From assembly GCA_937901895.1 (NCBI GenBank), contig CALGTD010000164.1, positions 1-64,000 of the forward strand: 64,000 nucleotides of DNA. Reading direction: 5' to 3'. The stretch comes from an uncultured Spartobacteria bacterium. Lineage in GTDB: Bacteria; Verrucomicrobiota; Verrucomicrobiia; Chthoniobacterales; JAATET01. Numbering within the stretch: the stretch's first letter is position 1; every line of letters starts with the position of its first letter. Under the pieces are notes generated by a model. It was not told the origin of the DNA. It worked only from the letters and a program-made list of their open reading frames with translations, and made no database searches. Positions 33,676-42,031 of this stretch are shown here, piece by piece. A program made the translations under genes and the position numbers.

Positions 33676-34562
33676 GGAGCGGAAGGGTTGGGAGTCGTGG
33701 GTTTCTCCGGCACCCAGCCGAGGGAGGTGAAAAAGCGGTCCACTTCCTCGAGGGTGAGGGCGTGGTATTTCCCGCCGGCGTTCTTCGCGTTGAAGAAGCC
33801 GTGTCGCTGGCCTTCGTAGATGTGGAGATCGCAGCGCCCGCCGACGCTTTGGATCGTGGACTGGGTGCGGCGTGCGTCTTCGGGAGAGACGATGTGGTCC
33901 TCGGAACCGAGCAGGAGAATCGTCGGCGGGAATGGCGCCCTGATGTGGTTGATCGGCATAAAATCGCGATTCTGTGCGAGAAGCGTTTTTTCGAAGCCGG
34001 ACTGGTTCGGGCGCGCGTCGAATGGTGCGTTGAAAATCACGAGGGCATCCGGCCGGCAGCTCGTTGACGTGTCTTCGCCCGGCTCGTCCAGGTCGGGCAG
34101 CGTGGCGGTCGCCGCGGCGAGAAATCCTCCCGCCGACCCACCGCCCGCGGCGATGCGATCGGGATCGATGCCAAACTCCCCGGCATGTGCGCGCACCCAG
34201 CGAATCGCGGACTTCGCATCCTGCACGCAGGCTCTCGGATCGACGCCATGCGCGTTCTTTGTGCGATATTCGGCGGCCATTGCGACCATGCCGCGCGAGG
34301 CGAGGTGGTGGCTCTGCCCATAGAATTGCCGGGGCGTTCCGGTCTTGAATCCGCCGCCGAAAAAGAAGACCACGGCCGGAGCCTTCGCCGACGCGGAGTG
34401 CCCCGGCGGAGTGAATACGTGCAGCCGCAGCGATACATCGCCCACGGTCTTGTAGACGGTTTTCGTGTCGGGTTCCGCGCTCGCGGTATCGTCGGTTTCA
34501 GCGTGGACGGGAACGCACGCAATGCCGGCGAGAGTGAAAACGAAAGTGGAGAGGAATTTCAT
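33672..34562 (-). CDS. Secreted alpha/beta-hydrolase (carbohydrate-esterase-like)
   Basis: The protein has 296 residues. A signal peptide ('FLSTFVFTLAGIACVPVHA') is followed by an alpha/beta-hydrolase fold: oxyanion 'FFFGGGFKTGT' (an HGGG-like loop with F-G-G-G), nucleophile elbow 'AAGGGSAGGFLAAA' (GxSxG as G-G-S-A-G), late 'LLGSEDHIVSPEDA' (Asp) and 'YEGQRHGFF' (His). The pattern fits acetyl-xylan or feruloyl-type esterases (BD-FAE-like). It lies between the LacI gene and a sulfatase on the same strand and overlaps the sulfatase (ATGA). It probably removes ester substituents from the same polysaccharide. Confidence 0.82.
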   Translation of the reverse strand: MKFLSTFVFTLAGIACVPVHAETDDTASAEPDTKTVYKTVGDVSLRLHVFTPPGHSASAKAPAVVFFFGGGFKTGTPRQFYGQSHHLASRGMVAMAAEYRTKNAHGVDPRACVQDAKSAIRWVRAHAGEFGIDPDRIAAGGGSAGGFLAAATATLPDLDEPGEDTSTSCRPDALVIFNAPFDARPNQSGFEKTLLAQNRDFMPINHIRAPFPPTILLLGSEDHIVSPEDARRTQSTIQSVGGRCDLHIYEGQRHGFFNAKNAGGKYHALTLEEVDRFFTSLGWVPEKPTTPNPSAP

Positions 34563-34629
34563 GTCGACGCAACAAGGCGAGGGGTGAAGACGAAACGTGC
34601 GGTCGCGAGATGGACGGCCGCGCGGGCGA

Positions 34630-35604
34630 TCAGGCGGAAACGCGATTCAGCAGACGCACCGGCAGCGTGATGACGCGCTGGGTGGCGGGTTTGCCGGAAA
34701 TGAGTTTCTCCATGAGATCCGCAGCGGCCTCCGCCATTTCGTGCGCGGGTTCCACGATGGATGTGAGTGGGGGAATCAGGGATTCCGAGACTCCCTCGTT
34801 CTCGCCTCCGATCACGGAGATGTCCTGCGGGATTCGAAGCTTCAGACCGCATTGCAAGTAATGAAGCGCCTCGACAGCCTGCATGCTCGCGCCGGGAACG
34901 AAAAGCGCATCCGCGCCGAGCGTTACGAGACGATCGATGCTGGGCCGCACGGGAGCGCCTTCGGGTTCGAGCAAAAGAAGCTCCTCTCGAATCGGAAGCC
35001 CCGCCTCCCGCAGGGCACGCACGAAGCCGGCGCGTCGCTCGCGCGAGGGCGCGTTGTTTCGTGAGAGGAAGGCGGGTTTCTTGCGACCGCGCGTCAGAAA
35101 ATGCCGGGCGGCGAGGTAGCCCGATTGCTCGTGGTCCGAGCGGACGACGTAGCGCTTTCCGACATTCTCGAAGAGATCGATGTAAACGACCGGCACGCGC
35201 TTCTCGAGGCGCGCCAGCATCTCGAGCAGGGGCGGGAGAAAGGTGACCGCGAAGATGCCGTCGATGAATGTGTCCTCGAGATTCTCGATCGAGTCGGGCG
35301 GCTGCAGGATCGTCATGTTCCGGCGTGCGAGCGCAAACGCGAGGTGCGACGACATCGCTCCCGCATAGCCCGTGATGCGATCGCGAAATGCCGACTCCGT
35401 CACGATCGCGATCTCGTTGCGCCGGGCACGAACCTGCGGGCGCAGACCGAGCTTCCGCGCCAGCTCGAGGACATGCTTCCGCGTCTCGGGCTTCACGCGG
35501 TCCTTGTTGTTCAATACGCGGCTGACCGTGCCCGGGGAAACATTCGCGAGTCGCGCGACGTCGTAGATCGTTAATCGCTTCGCCTTGTCGGGATTTCGAG
35601 CCAT
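34630..35604 (-). CDS. LacI-family transcriptional regulator, proposed master of the sulfatase/cassette regulon
   Basis: The protein has 324 residues. The N-terminal LacI helix-turn-helix is 'LTIYDVARLANVSPGTVSRV' followed by the hinge helix region 'VLELARKLGLRP'. Residues from about 60 form the type I periplasmic-binding sensor ('DIFENVGKRYVVRSDHEQSG'-type segments, 'GADALFVPGASMQAVEAL', 'SVIGGENEGVSESLIPPLTS'). It heads a minus-strand run LacI, esterase, sulfatase and diverges from three more sulfatases. A dyad between them (35673-35689) matches dyads in front of the Verru_Chthon cassette and the repeat protein, so it likely autoregulates and controls those genes. The inducer is probably a sugar from the sulfated glycan. 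Confidence 0.9.
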   Translation of the reverse strand: MARNPDKAKRLTIYDVARLANVSPGTVSRVLNNKDRVKPETRKHVLELARKLGLRPQVRARRNEIAIVTESAFRDRITGYAGAMSSHLAFALARRNMTILQPPDSIENLEDTFIDGIFAVTFLPPLLEMLARLEKRVPVVYIDLFENVGKRYVVRSDHEQSGYLAARHFLTRGRKKPAFLSRNNAPSRERRAGFVRALREAGLPIREELLLLEPEGAPVRPSIDRLVTLGADALFVPGASMQAVEALHYLQCGLKLRIPQDISVIGGENEGVSESLIPPLTSIVEPAHEMAEAAADLMEKLISGKPATQRVITLPVRLLNRVSA

Positions 35605-35672
35605 CTGAAAGGAGCCGAATCATCATGCGAAGCGCGGAATTAAAAGGAAAAACATTTTGGCTATTCGAAAAG

Positions 35673-35689
35673 ACGACTAAATCTATCGT
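35673..35689. promoter_or_regulatory. Third copy of the ACGA-N9-TCGT operator, between the LacI gene and the sulfatase operon
   Basis: ACGACTAAATCTATCGT. Its reverse complement, ACGATAGATTTAGTCGT, aligns with the copies at 30648 and 30901 (ACGATtG...TAGTCGT). It is 69 bases upstream of the LacI start codon and 34 bases upstream of the first plus-strand sulfatase, so it can serve both directions. Confidence 0.65.
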
Positions 35690-35722
35690 GTATAAAATCA
35701 AACTGTTTTACAGACTTCGAGT

Positions 35723-37147
35723 ATGTTTGGACGTTTCCTGTCGGGCCGTGGGGCCGTGGTTGCCGCTCTTTTTTCCAGCGTCGCGGTTGTCGCGGCGCAG
35801 GCGGGGCCGCCCGCGAAGCCGAATGTGATCGTTGTGCTGGTGGACGACCTCGGTTACGGCGATCTCGGTTGCTACGGCCCGAAGAAGGTGGCGACGCCGA
35901 ATCTCGACCGCATGGCGGCGGAGGGGATGCGGTTCACGGATTTCTATGCGGGTGCGGCGGTGTGCGCGCCGGCGCGGTCGGCGCTTCTCACCGGTCAGCA
36001 CACGGGACATACGCCGCTGCGCGATCTCGGGCGGTATGCGGTGCGGGAGAAGGCGGATGGCGAGCCGCCGCTGCCCGCCGAGGGGCCGAGCCTTGGATGC
36101 CTCATGCGTGAAGCGGGATACGTGACGGGCTGCATTGGAAAGTGGGGCATGGGCTCGGTGACATCGACCGGCGCGCCGAAGCGGCAGGGGTTTGATTTCT
36201 TCGTCGGCTACATCGGCCATGGCGAGGCGCACGAGTATTTCCCGAAGACCCTGTGGCGCGGTGAGGAGAAGGAGCCGCTGCCGGAGGGCACTTACGCGCC
36301 GGATGTGTTCGCGCAGGAGACGACCGCATTTCTCGAGCGCAACAAGGATCGTCCGTTCTTCCTCTACCTCACGCCGACCATTCCGCACTTCAAGCTGCAG
36401 GTTCCGTCGCTCGGGGAATACGAAAACAAAAGCGGCTGGTCCCAGAGCTCCCGCACGCGCGCGGCGATGATCGCCCGCCTCGACCGCGACATGGGGGAGT
36501 TGCTCGATCAGTTGAAAAAACTCGGCCTCAGCGAAAAGACGCTCGTCCTTTTCACGAGCGACAACGGCCCGACCGACGAGCGCAACGTGGATCTGGGATT
36601 CTTCGATTCGACCGGCGGACTGCGCGGGCAGAAGCGCGACCTTTACGAGGGCGGAATCCGCGTGCCGCTCATCGCATGGTGGCCGGGAGTCATCAAGCCG
36701 GGCTCCGTCTCGTCGCAGATCGCGGCGGCGTGGGATATCCTGCCAACGCTCGCTGCGCTGGCGGGAGTGAAGCCGCCGGAGGGCGTCGATGGCATTTCGT
36801 TGGTGCCCATTCTCGAGGGACGCGAGACCTCGATTCCACGCGCGCCTCTCTACTGGGAACTCGTCCAGCGTGGCGGCAAGCAGGCCGTGCGCGACGGACG
36901 CTGGAAGGCCGTGCGCCTCGACGTAAACCGCAACGCGGATTCGCCGATCGAGCTTTACGACCTGGCCACTGATCCGAGGGAAGCCAGGGACATCGCCAAG
37001 CAGCATCCCGACATCGTCCGGCGCATGGACGCGCTCATGAAGGCCGCGCACCAGCCGTCGCCGGTTTTCCCCTTGCTCCCCGACGAACGCGCCGCCGCCG
37101 GCGTGCCGCCGACCGACCCGAAAAGCGACAATCCGAACAAAAAATGA
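35723..37147 (+). CDS. Secreted arylsulfatase (type I)
   Basis: The protein has 474 residues. A signal peptide ('AVVAALFSSVAVVAAQA') is followed by 'PNVIVVLVDDLGYGDLGCYG' with the paired calcium Asp residues. The formylglycine motif is C81 in 'CAPARSALLTGQHTG' (CxPxR). 'YVTGCIGKWGMG' and 'LVLFTSDNGPTDERNVD' supply further conserved active-site residues. It resembles arylsulfatase A-type enzymes acting on carbohydrate sulfates. It is the first gene of a plus-strand operon of three sulfatases and a glycosidase and overlaps the second by ATGA. The shared dyad lies 34 bases upstream of its start. Confidence 0.92.
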   Translation: MFGRFLSGRGAVVAALFSSVAVVAAQAGPPAKPNVIVVLVDDLGYGDLGCYGPKKVATPNLDRMAAEGMRFTDFYAGAAVCAPARSALLTGQHTGHTPLRDLGRYAVREKADGEPPLPAEGPSLGCLMREAGYVTGCIGKWGMGSVTSTGAPKRQGFDFFVGYIGHGEAHEYFPKTLWRGEEKEPLPEGTYAPDVFAQETTAFLERNKDRPFFLYLTPTIPHFKLQVPSLGEYENKSGWSQSSRTRAAMIARLDRDMGELLDQLKKLGLSEKTLVLFTSDNGPTDERNVDLGFFDSTGGLRGQKRDLYEGGIRVPLIAWWPGVIKPGSVSSQIAAAWDILPTLAALAGVKPPEGVDGISLVPILEGRETSIPRAPLYWELVQRGGKQAVRDGRWKAVRLDVNRNADSPIELYDLATDPREARDIAKQHPDIVRRMDALMKAAHQPSPVFPLLPDERAAAGVPPTDPKSDNPNKK

Positions 37148-38796
37148 TCCGCCGCATCCTCACTGCCTCGCTCCTGTTCACCGCCACGTCCTGGGCGGCT
37201 GATTCGCGACCCAACATCGTGTTTCTCCTCGCCGACGACCTCGGCTGGGCGGACATTTCGCCGGGTCCCACGAACAACGACCGCGGCTCACGCTACCACG
37301 ACACGCCAAACATCACGCGGCTCGCCAAGGAGGGCCAGAGCTTCCGTCGCGCCTACGTGCAGCAGAATTGCGCTCCCACGCGCGCGGCTCTGCTCACCGG
37401 CGAATATCCCGCGCGAGCGGGCAACGGTGTCTTCAACGTCGGCTCGCTCGCCCGCGGGGCGACGGACTCGATCATCGTGCCGCCGGCGCAGAATGGCTCG
37501 ATTCCCGATTCCTCGATCACGCTCCCGAAGGTGCTCGGCGAAGCCGGTTATCTGACCGCACTTTTCGGAAAGGCCCATGGATTCGATGCGTCGAGTGCTG
37601 GCTTCGAAGTCGACCTGACCTGTGGGAAGAAGGTGAAAAATGGCAAAAAGATCGTGCGGCAGTATTTCCCGGCCGAGAAAAACGGGGAATGGCACTTCGC
37701 CTCGCCGGCCTACGACAAATACGCCGGACCCTATACCGAGGAATACGTCGCGAAAAACCTTCAGCCGTTCGCGAACGGCAACGACCCCAAGACTCTCGTC
37801 GGCACGCCCAAGCACCTCACCGATGCCATGGCGGATGCCGCGATTGATTTCATTCGCGAGCACGCGGGCGACGAACGGCCGTTTTACATGAACGTGTCGT
37901 TCCAGGCGGTGCACACGCCGATCGTGCCGCGTCCGGACCTCCTGAAGAAATACGAGAAGACGAAGGGGAAGGATCCCCGTCACAACGACGCGAAATACGC
38001 CGCGCTCGTGCAGGGACTCGACGAGGCTGTGGGCCGCATTGTGCGTGCGCTGGACGATCCGAACGGCGATGGCGACACCTCCGACAGCATTGCCGACAAG
38101 ACGCTCGTTGTTTTCCTCTCCGACAATGGCGGCTATGGCGGGCAGACCAGCAATGCCCCGCTGCGCGGCGCCAAGGGTATGTTCTACGAAGGGGGCATTC
38201 GCATTCCGCTCGCGATGCGGCGGCCGGGTGTGATCAAGCCCGGCACCGTGACCGATGAGCCCGTGCACGCCGTGGACCTCTATCCGACGCTCGCGGCCTT
38301 CGCAGGTGCGTCGCTGCCGTCGCCGGAGAAACATCCGATCGATGGCGTGTCCTTTGCTGATTTGGTCCGCGGAAAGGAGAGCACGGTGGCGCGCGATGCC
38401 ATTTACTGGCATTTCCCGGGCTACATGGATACACGGCAGGTGCCGAATTCCGTGATCGCCAGGCGCGTCGGCGACCGCTGGTTCAAGCTCTTCTACTACT
38501 ACGAGGGACAGGTCTACGAACTCTACGACCTCAAGGAGGACGAGGCGGAACAGCACAACCTGCTCGCCGGCAAGCCGGGCCCGGAGACAATTGCCCTTGC
38601 CGAGAATCTCCGCAAGGACCTCTGCAAATGGCTCGAGGAGACGCATGCCCCGCTCGGCACGGTGCGCAAGACTTCGGAGCCGGTGAAACCGCCGATTCCC
38701 GTCGCCGAGGCCCTCAAACCGCGCACGCAGGCAATCGACGGATCTTCCATCGCCGCGCTCCGCTATCCCGAAATCGGAAAGGACAGCGATGATTGA
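37144..38796 (+). CDS. Secreted sulfatase (type I), second gene of the operon
   Basis: The protein has 550 residues. Signal peptide 'RRILTASLLFTATSWAADS', then 'RPNIVFLLADDLGWADISPG'. The formylglycine Cys is C76 in 'QNCAPTRAALLTGEYPAR'. 'ALFGKAHGFD' and 'LVVFLSDNGGYGGQTSNAPL' supply metal and sulfate ligands. The C-terminal 60 residues after 'LYDLKEDEAEQHNLLAG' are typical. The start is the ATGA overlap with the upstream sulfatase stop. The difference in motif context (CAPTR, CAPAR, CSPSR, CVPSR) among the four sulfatases suggests different subfamilies, each removing a different sulfate of one complex polysaccharide. Confidence 0.92.
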   Translation: MIRRILTASLLFTATSWAADSRPNIVFLLADDLGWADISPGPTNNDRGSRYHDTPNITRLAKEGQSFRRAYVQQNCAPTRAALLTGEYPARAGNGVFNVGSLARGATDSIIVPPAQNGSIPDSSITLPKVLGEAGYLTALFGKAHGFDASSAGFEVDLTCGKKVKNGKKIVRQYFPAEKNGEWHFASPAYDKYAGPYTEEYVAKNLQPFANGNDPKTLVGTPKHLTDAMADAAIDFIREHAGDERPFYMNVSFQAVHTPIVPRPDLLKKYEKTKGKDPRHNDAKYAALVQGLDEAVGRIVRALDDPNGDGDTSDSIADKTLVVFLSDNGGYGGQTSNAPLRGAKGMFYEGGIRIPLAMRRPGVIKPGTVTDEPVHAVDLYPTLAAFAGASLPSPEKHPIDGVSFADLVRGKESTVARDAIYWHFPGYMDTRQVPNSVIARRVGDRWFKLFYYYEGQVYELYDLKEDEAEQHNLLAGKPGPETIALAENLRKDLCKWLEETHAPLGTVRKTSEPVKPPIPVAEALKPRTQAIDGSSIAALRYPEIGKDSDD

Positions 38797-40801
38797 TCGC
38801 GACTTGCTTCGGATTCACGCGATGGTGAAGAGCGTCCTTTGTGCCGTCTCGTTTCTCGCGCTGCCGGCTGCAGCGATGGCGCAGGACGCGAAACGGCCGA
38901 ACATCCTCTGGCTGACGTTCGAGGATACGAGCGCCTACGAGATCGGCTGCTACGGCAATCCCGACGTGAAGACGCCGAACATGGACCGCCTCGCGCGGGA
39001 GGGAGTGCGCTTCACGCGCGCGTGGTCGAATGGCGTGCAATGCTCGCCGTCACGTTCCACGCTCATCAGCGGCAACTACGCCACGACGTTTGGCACGGAC
39101 ATCCACCGCCAGGCCCGCCCCGTGCCGGCGGAGCTGTTCGGATTCCCGCGATTTCTCAAGCAGGCCGGCTACTACACGACGAACAACGCGAAGACCGACT
39201 ACAACACGTCGAACCTCGATCGCAACGCGGTGTGGTCGGGCAGCTCGAAGACGGCGTCCTACAACGACCCCGCTCGCAGGAAGAGCCAGCCGTTTTTCTC
39301 GGTCTTCAACGCGAGCATGACGCACATGAGCCGTCTCACGTCGTTCACGACGGACGGCCGCCGCGATTTTGCAAAGGAAGGTCTCGATCCTGCGAAGCTC
39401 CATCTTCCGCCGCACGTGCCCGATCTGCCCGAAGTGCGGTCGGACTACGCGTTTCACCTCGAGGGCGTCGAGGATGTCGACCGCTGGGTGGGGCTTTTCC
39501 TCGACGATCTCGAGAAACAGGGCCTGCTCGAGAACACGATCATTTTCGTCTTCTCCGACCACGGCGGCTGCCTGCCGCGCGGGAAGGGCTTTGCGCTCCA
39601 GAGCGGACTGCAGGTGCCGCTCATCGTGTGGTTCCCGCCGAAGTGGAAACACCTCGCCGGTGCCATCGAGCCCGGCAAGCCCTGCGATCGCCTCGTCGGC
39701 TTCGTGGACCTCGCGCCGACGGTGTTGAGCCTCGCCGGCATCGAACCGCCCGCCACGATGCGCGGACAGGCGCTCTTCGGTTCCTACGCGAAGGATGTGA
39801 AACCCCGTGACGTGAATTTCGGCTTCACCGCCAATCGCGAGGACAACTTCAGCCCCGCGCGCGCGATCACCGACGGCGACTTCCTCTACGTGCGAAACTA
39901 CATTCCGCGCCGTCCGCTTGCGCTGCGGAATTTCTTCCAGTGGGGCATGCCGGCGAATCTCGCCTGGGACACCGCCTTCCTGCAAAACCGTCTGTCGAAG
40001 CCCGAGCATCGCGCACCCTTTGCAGCGACGCCGGTCGAGCAGCTCTTCGATCTTCGCAGCGATCCGTTCAATATCCGCGATCTTGCCGCGGATCCGAAAT
40101 ACGCCGACACACGGAAACGTCTCGCCGAGCGGCTCGATGCCACGCTCCGCGAGACGGGCGATCTCGGCTTCTTTCCGCGCGATGCGCGGGACCGTGGAAA
40201 GGAAGATCTCTATTCGTGGGTGCGGCGCGTGAAGTATCCCGTTGAGCGTCTGCACGCGGCGGCCGCGCGCGCCGCTTTTGCGCGACCGGAGGATCTTCCG
40301 CAATTCGTCGCCGACCTCTCCGCGCCGCAGCGGGAGATTCGTTACTGGGCGGCGAACGGTCTTGCGGAGCTCGCCGTGCGCGGGGAATTGAAGGAAGTTC
40401 CCGAAGGACTGGAGAAGGCCGCGGTGGCGCCCGAGGATGACATAGCGTCCGTGGCCAACGAAGCGCTCGTGCATCTCGGGCGCGCGGACGAGGCCATTCC
40501 CCGACTCCTGAAGCATCTGGACGAAGGATCCGACGAAGCCCATGCCGTGCTCGAGACGCTCTCGCTGGATCCGCGGTATCGGGACACGCTGCGTCGCTTC
40601 CGTCCCGAGTTGGAGAAGCTCGCCACGTCGCAGGGCCGGACGAAGCGGTCGGCGCTTTCAGTGCTCGCGAACATCGGCGAGTTTCCGCCGATTCAGATTT
40701 ACGCCGACAACCTCAAGCGGGGCAGCAAGGTGAATTCCCAGCGCCGTCCGCTCGTTCCGCATCCGCAGACCGGGCAGGCCGGCGACGACAGCAGCGATTG
40801 A
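38789..40801 (+). CDS. Secreted sulfatase with C-terminal HEAT-like repeats (heparan N-sulfatase-like)
   Basis: The protein has 670 residues. The N-terminal 470 residues are a sulfatase: 'RPNILWLTFEDTSAYEIGCY', formylglycine C85 in 'QCSPSRSTLISGNYATT', 'IIFVFSDHGGCLPRGKG'. This resembles sulfoglucosamine sulfohydrolase-like enzymes. From about 500 to 640 HEAT/PBS-like helical repeats follow ('REIRYWAANGLAELAVRG', 'DDIASVANEALVHLGRADEA'). A GGAAAGGA ribosome site supports the ATG at 38789, overlapping the previous gene by eight bases. An ATG at 38822 gives a shorter signal peptide ('KSVLCAVSFLALPAAAMA') but lacks a ribosome site. The HEAT region probably mediates protein contacts or substrate access. 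Confidence 0.88.
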   Translation: MIDRDLLRIHAMVKSVLCAVSFLALPAAAMAQDAKRPNILWLTFEDTSAYEIGCYGNPDVKTPNMDRLAREGVRFTRAWSNGVQCSPSRSTLISGNYATTFGTDIHRQARPVPAELFGFPRFLKQAGYYTTNNAKTDYNTSNLDRNAVWSGSSKTASYNDPARRKSQPFFSVFNASMTHMSRLTSFTTDGRRDFAKEGLDPAKLHLPPHVPDLPEVRSDYAFHLEGVEDVDRWVGLFLDDLEKQGLLENTIIFVFSDHGGCLPRGKGFALQSGLQVPLIVWFPPKWKHLAGAIEPGKPCDRLVGFVDLAPTVLSLAGIEPPATMRGQALFGSYAKDVKPRDVNFGFTANREDNFSPARAITDGDFLYVRNYIPRRPLALRNFFQWGMPANLAWDTAFLQNRLSKPEHRAPFAATPVEQLFDLRSDPFNIRDLAADPKYADTRKRLAERLDATLRETGDLGFFPRDARDRGKEDLYSWVRRVKYPVERLHAAAARAAFARPEDLPQFVADLSAPQREIRYWAANGLAELAVRGELKEVPEGLEKAAVAPEDDIASVANEALVHLGRADEAIPRLLKHLDEGSDEAHAVLETLSLDPRYRDTLRRFRPELEKLATSQGRTKRSALSVLANIGEFPPIQIYADNLKRGSKVNSQRRPLVPHPQTGQAGDDSSD

Positions 40802-41412
40802 TGCGCATGCGAGCGTTCTCCCCGGTGTGTCGCTGGATTCTCGGGGCGTTGTGCAGTCTCGCCGCGGATCTGGCCGGTGCGCAGGCGGTGGAACCGCTCC
40901 CCGCGCTTCGTGTCGAGGATGGCGTGCTCGTGGATGCGAACGGTCGCGAGGTTGCGCTGTGGGGTGTGAACTACCAGGCGTCGCTTTGGTGGGAATACGG
41001 CGAGACGTTCAGTCGCGTCGGCATTCCGCTGGAGGCCGGACCGCTCAAACGCGCCGTGGATCAGGACCTCGCGCACTTCAAACGCATGGGTGTCTCGGTC
41101 GTGCGCGTGCACATCTCGCCCTCCGACTTCACCGACGCCGAGGGGAAGCTTGTGGACACGGTGTTTCTCGACGTCTTCGACTACCTCGTCGCGCGCTGCC
41201 GCGAGGAGGGGCTCTACGTGTTCCTCAGCCTCTTCAACCGCATCGGCCAGTATGTCCGCCACTGTGAAAAGCCGTTCCGCAAGCGGCTGGTTCCGCCAAT
41301 TCTGCCGGACGGCACCTATCCGAAATGGTTCACGTATTTCCGACCCGACTACGCCGCCCTGCAATGGCTCCGTCAGAAATTTTCCGCACGTCAACCCGTC
41401 ACCCATCCATGA
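40801..41412 (+). pseudogene. Truncated GH5/cellulase-like glycoside hydrolase at the edge of the ars block
   Basis: The frame opens with a TGATG overlap with the sulfatase stop and has a signal peptide ('WILGALCSLAADLAGAQA'). About 175 residues match the N-terminal part of a secreted TIM-barrel glycosidase: 'DANGREVALWGVNYQASLWW', 'QDLAHFKRMGVSVVRVHISP' and 'CREEGLYVFLSLFNRIGQY'. The catalytic acid/base and nucleophile of this family lie later and are absent. At about 41375-41395 the familiar 'HVNP' turn appears in the +1 frame, implying a frameshift in an AAATTTT run. Similarity then stops where arsenic-block sequence begins. The protein is therefore not expected to be active. Confidence 0.7.
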
Positions 41413-41971
41413 ACACGACCTTCATTGAAAATCTCTCCGACCTTGAACCGTATTTGTTTTGGGTCTTTCCTAGATTAGACGGCTTGGAGCTGTGTAATCT
41501 ATTGGGAGACAGTGAGAAACAGATATTTGGCGCATGCGAGGATTTCGGAGGCTCAATTTCGAGAGATTTTGAGGCTTTGGTGCGCGGATGTTGGAGCGCT
41601 GACGGCCAGCAAGCTTGGCGGGGTGAATAAGAATAAAGGAGTATGATTACGAAAATGACGGCGAGGCCGACGTTGATTCGATCCATCAACGCGGGTCCGT
41701 TCGAGCGGTTTGGATCTCGTCGATTCCACAAATAGAGTATCCAGGAAAGCGCAACCGCGCCGCCCGAGAGGACCGCCAAAATCCATACCCTCCACGTCAT
41801 CTCCTTCAACGGGCCAGCATTAGGATTGACCCAACCCGTTCCCCATACCAGAGCCAGGATGAGCGTTGTGCGAATGGCCGAGCGCAAATTCGGCTCGATG
41901 CCGGAGTAAGCAAGTAACCCCATCACGCCAGCACACCCGAGAGCGATCAGAAAAATTGCCAGCACATTCAT
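41399..41971 (-). pseudogene. EamA-like small drug/metabolite-transporter-type membrane protein, C-terminus replaced
   Basis: The first 115 or so codons match the short EamA-like family (COG2510 type, usually about 140 residues): 'PNLRSAIRTTLILALVWGTG', 'WRVWILAVLSGGAVALSWIL' and 'MDRINVGLAVIFVIILLY'. After 'LLY' at about 41635 the sequence changes abruptly to 75 non-membrane codons that run to 41399. The last TM helix of the family is missing. It is the last gene of the ars operon, 60 bases beyond arsC. Such membrane proteins sometimes accompany ars operons, but no arsenic role is established. Confidence 0.55.
41409..41630 (+). CDS. Possible small hypothetical protein in the left edge of the ars block
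   Basis: A 73-codon frame starts at an ATG (41409) and stops at TAA, within the 240-base stretch between the truncated glycosidase and the truncated EamA-like gene. Its sequence ('LSDLEPYLFWVFPRLDGLEL', 'SISRDFEALVRGCWSADGQQ') is protein-like but unrecognised. No ribosome site is evident, and an antisense frame overlaps it. It may be a fragment carried with the block. Confidence 0.25.
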   Translation: MNTTFIENLSDLEPYLFWVFPRLDGLELCNLLGDSEKQIFGACEDFGGSISRDFEALVRGCWSADGQQAWRGE

Positions 41972-42031
41972 CGCTGGAGTTTCCTGCTCGCGGCGATTCC
42001 GCCAACGGCTGGTTTGAAGGCGGCCTTCACA

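Noticed and set aside
30922..35711. GTAAAACAGTT (about 30924) and its reverse complement near 35701 as a second shared operator
   Set aside because: One 11-base match is expected many times by chance in a 64-kb window. Only the 17-bp dyad occurs three times in promoters.
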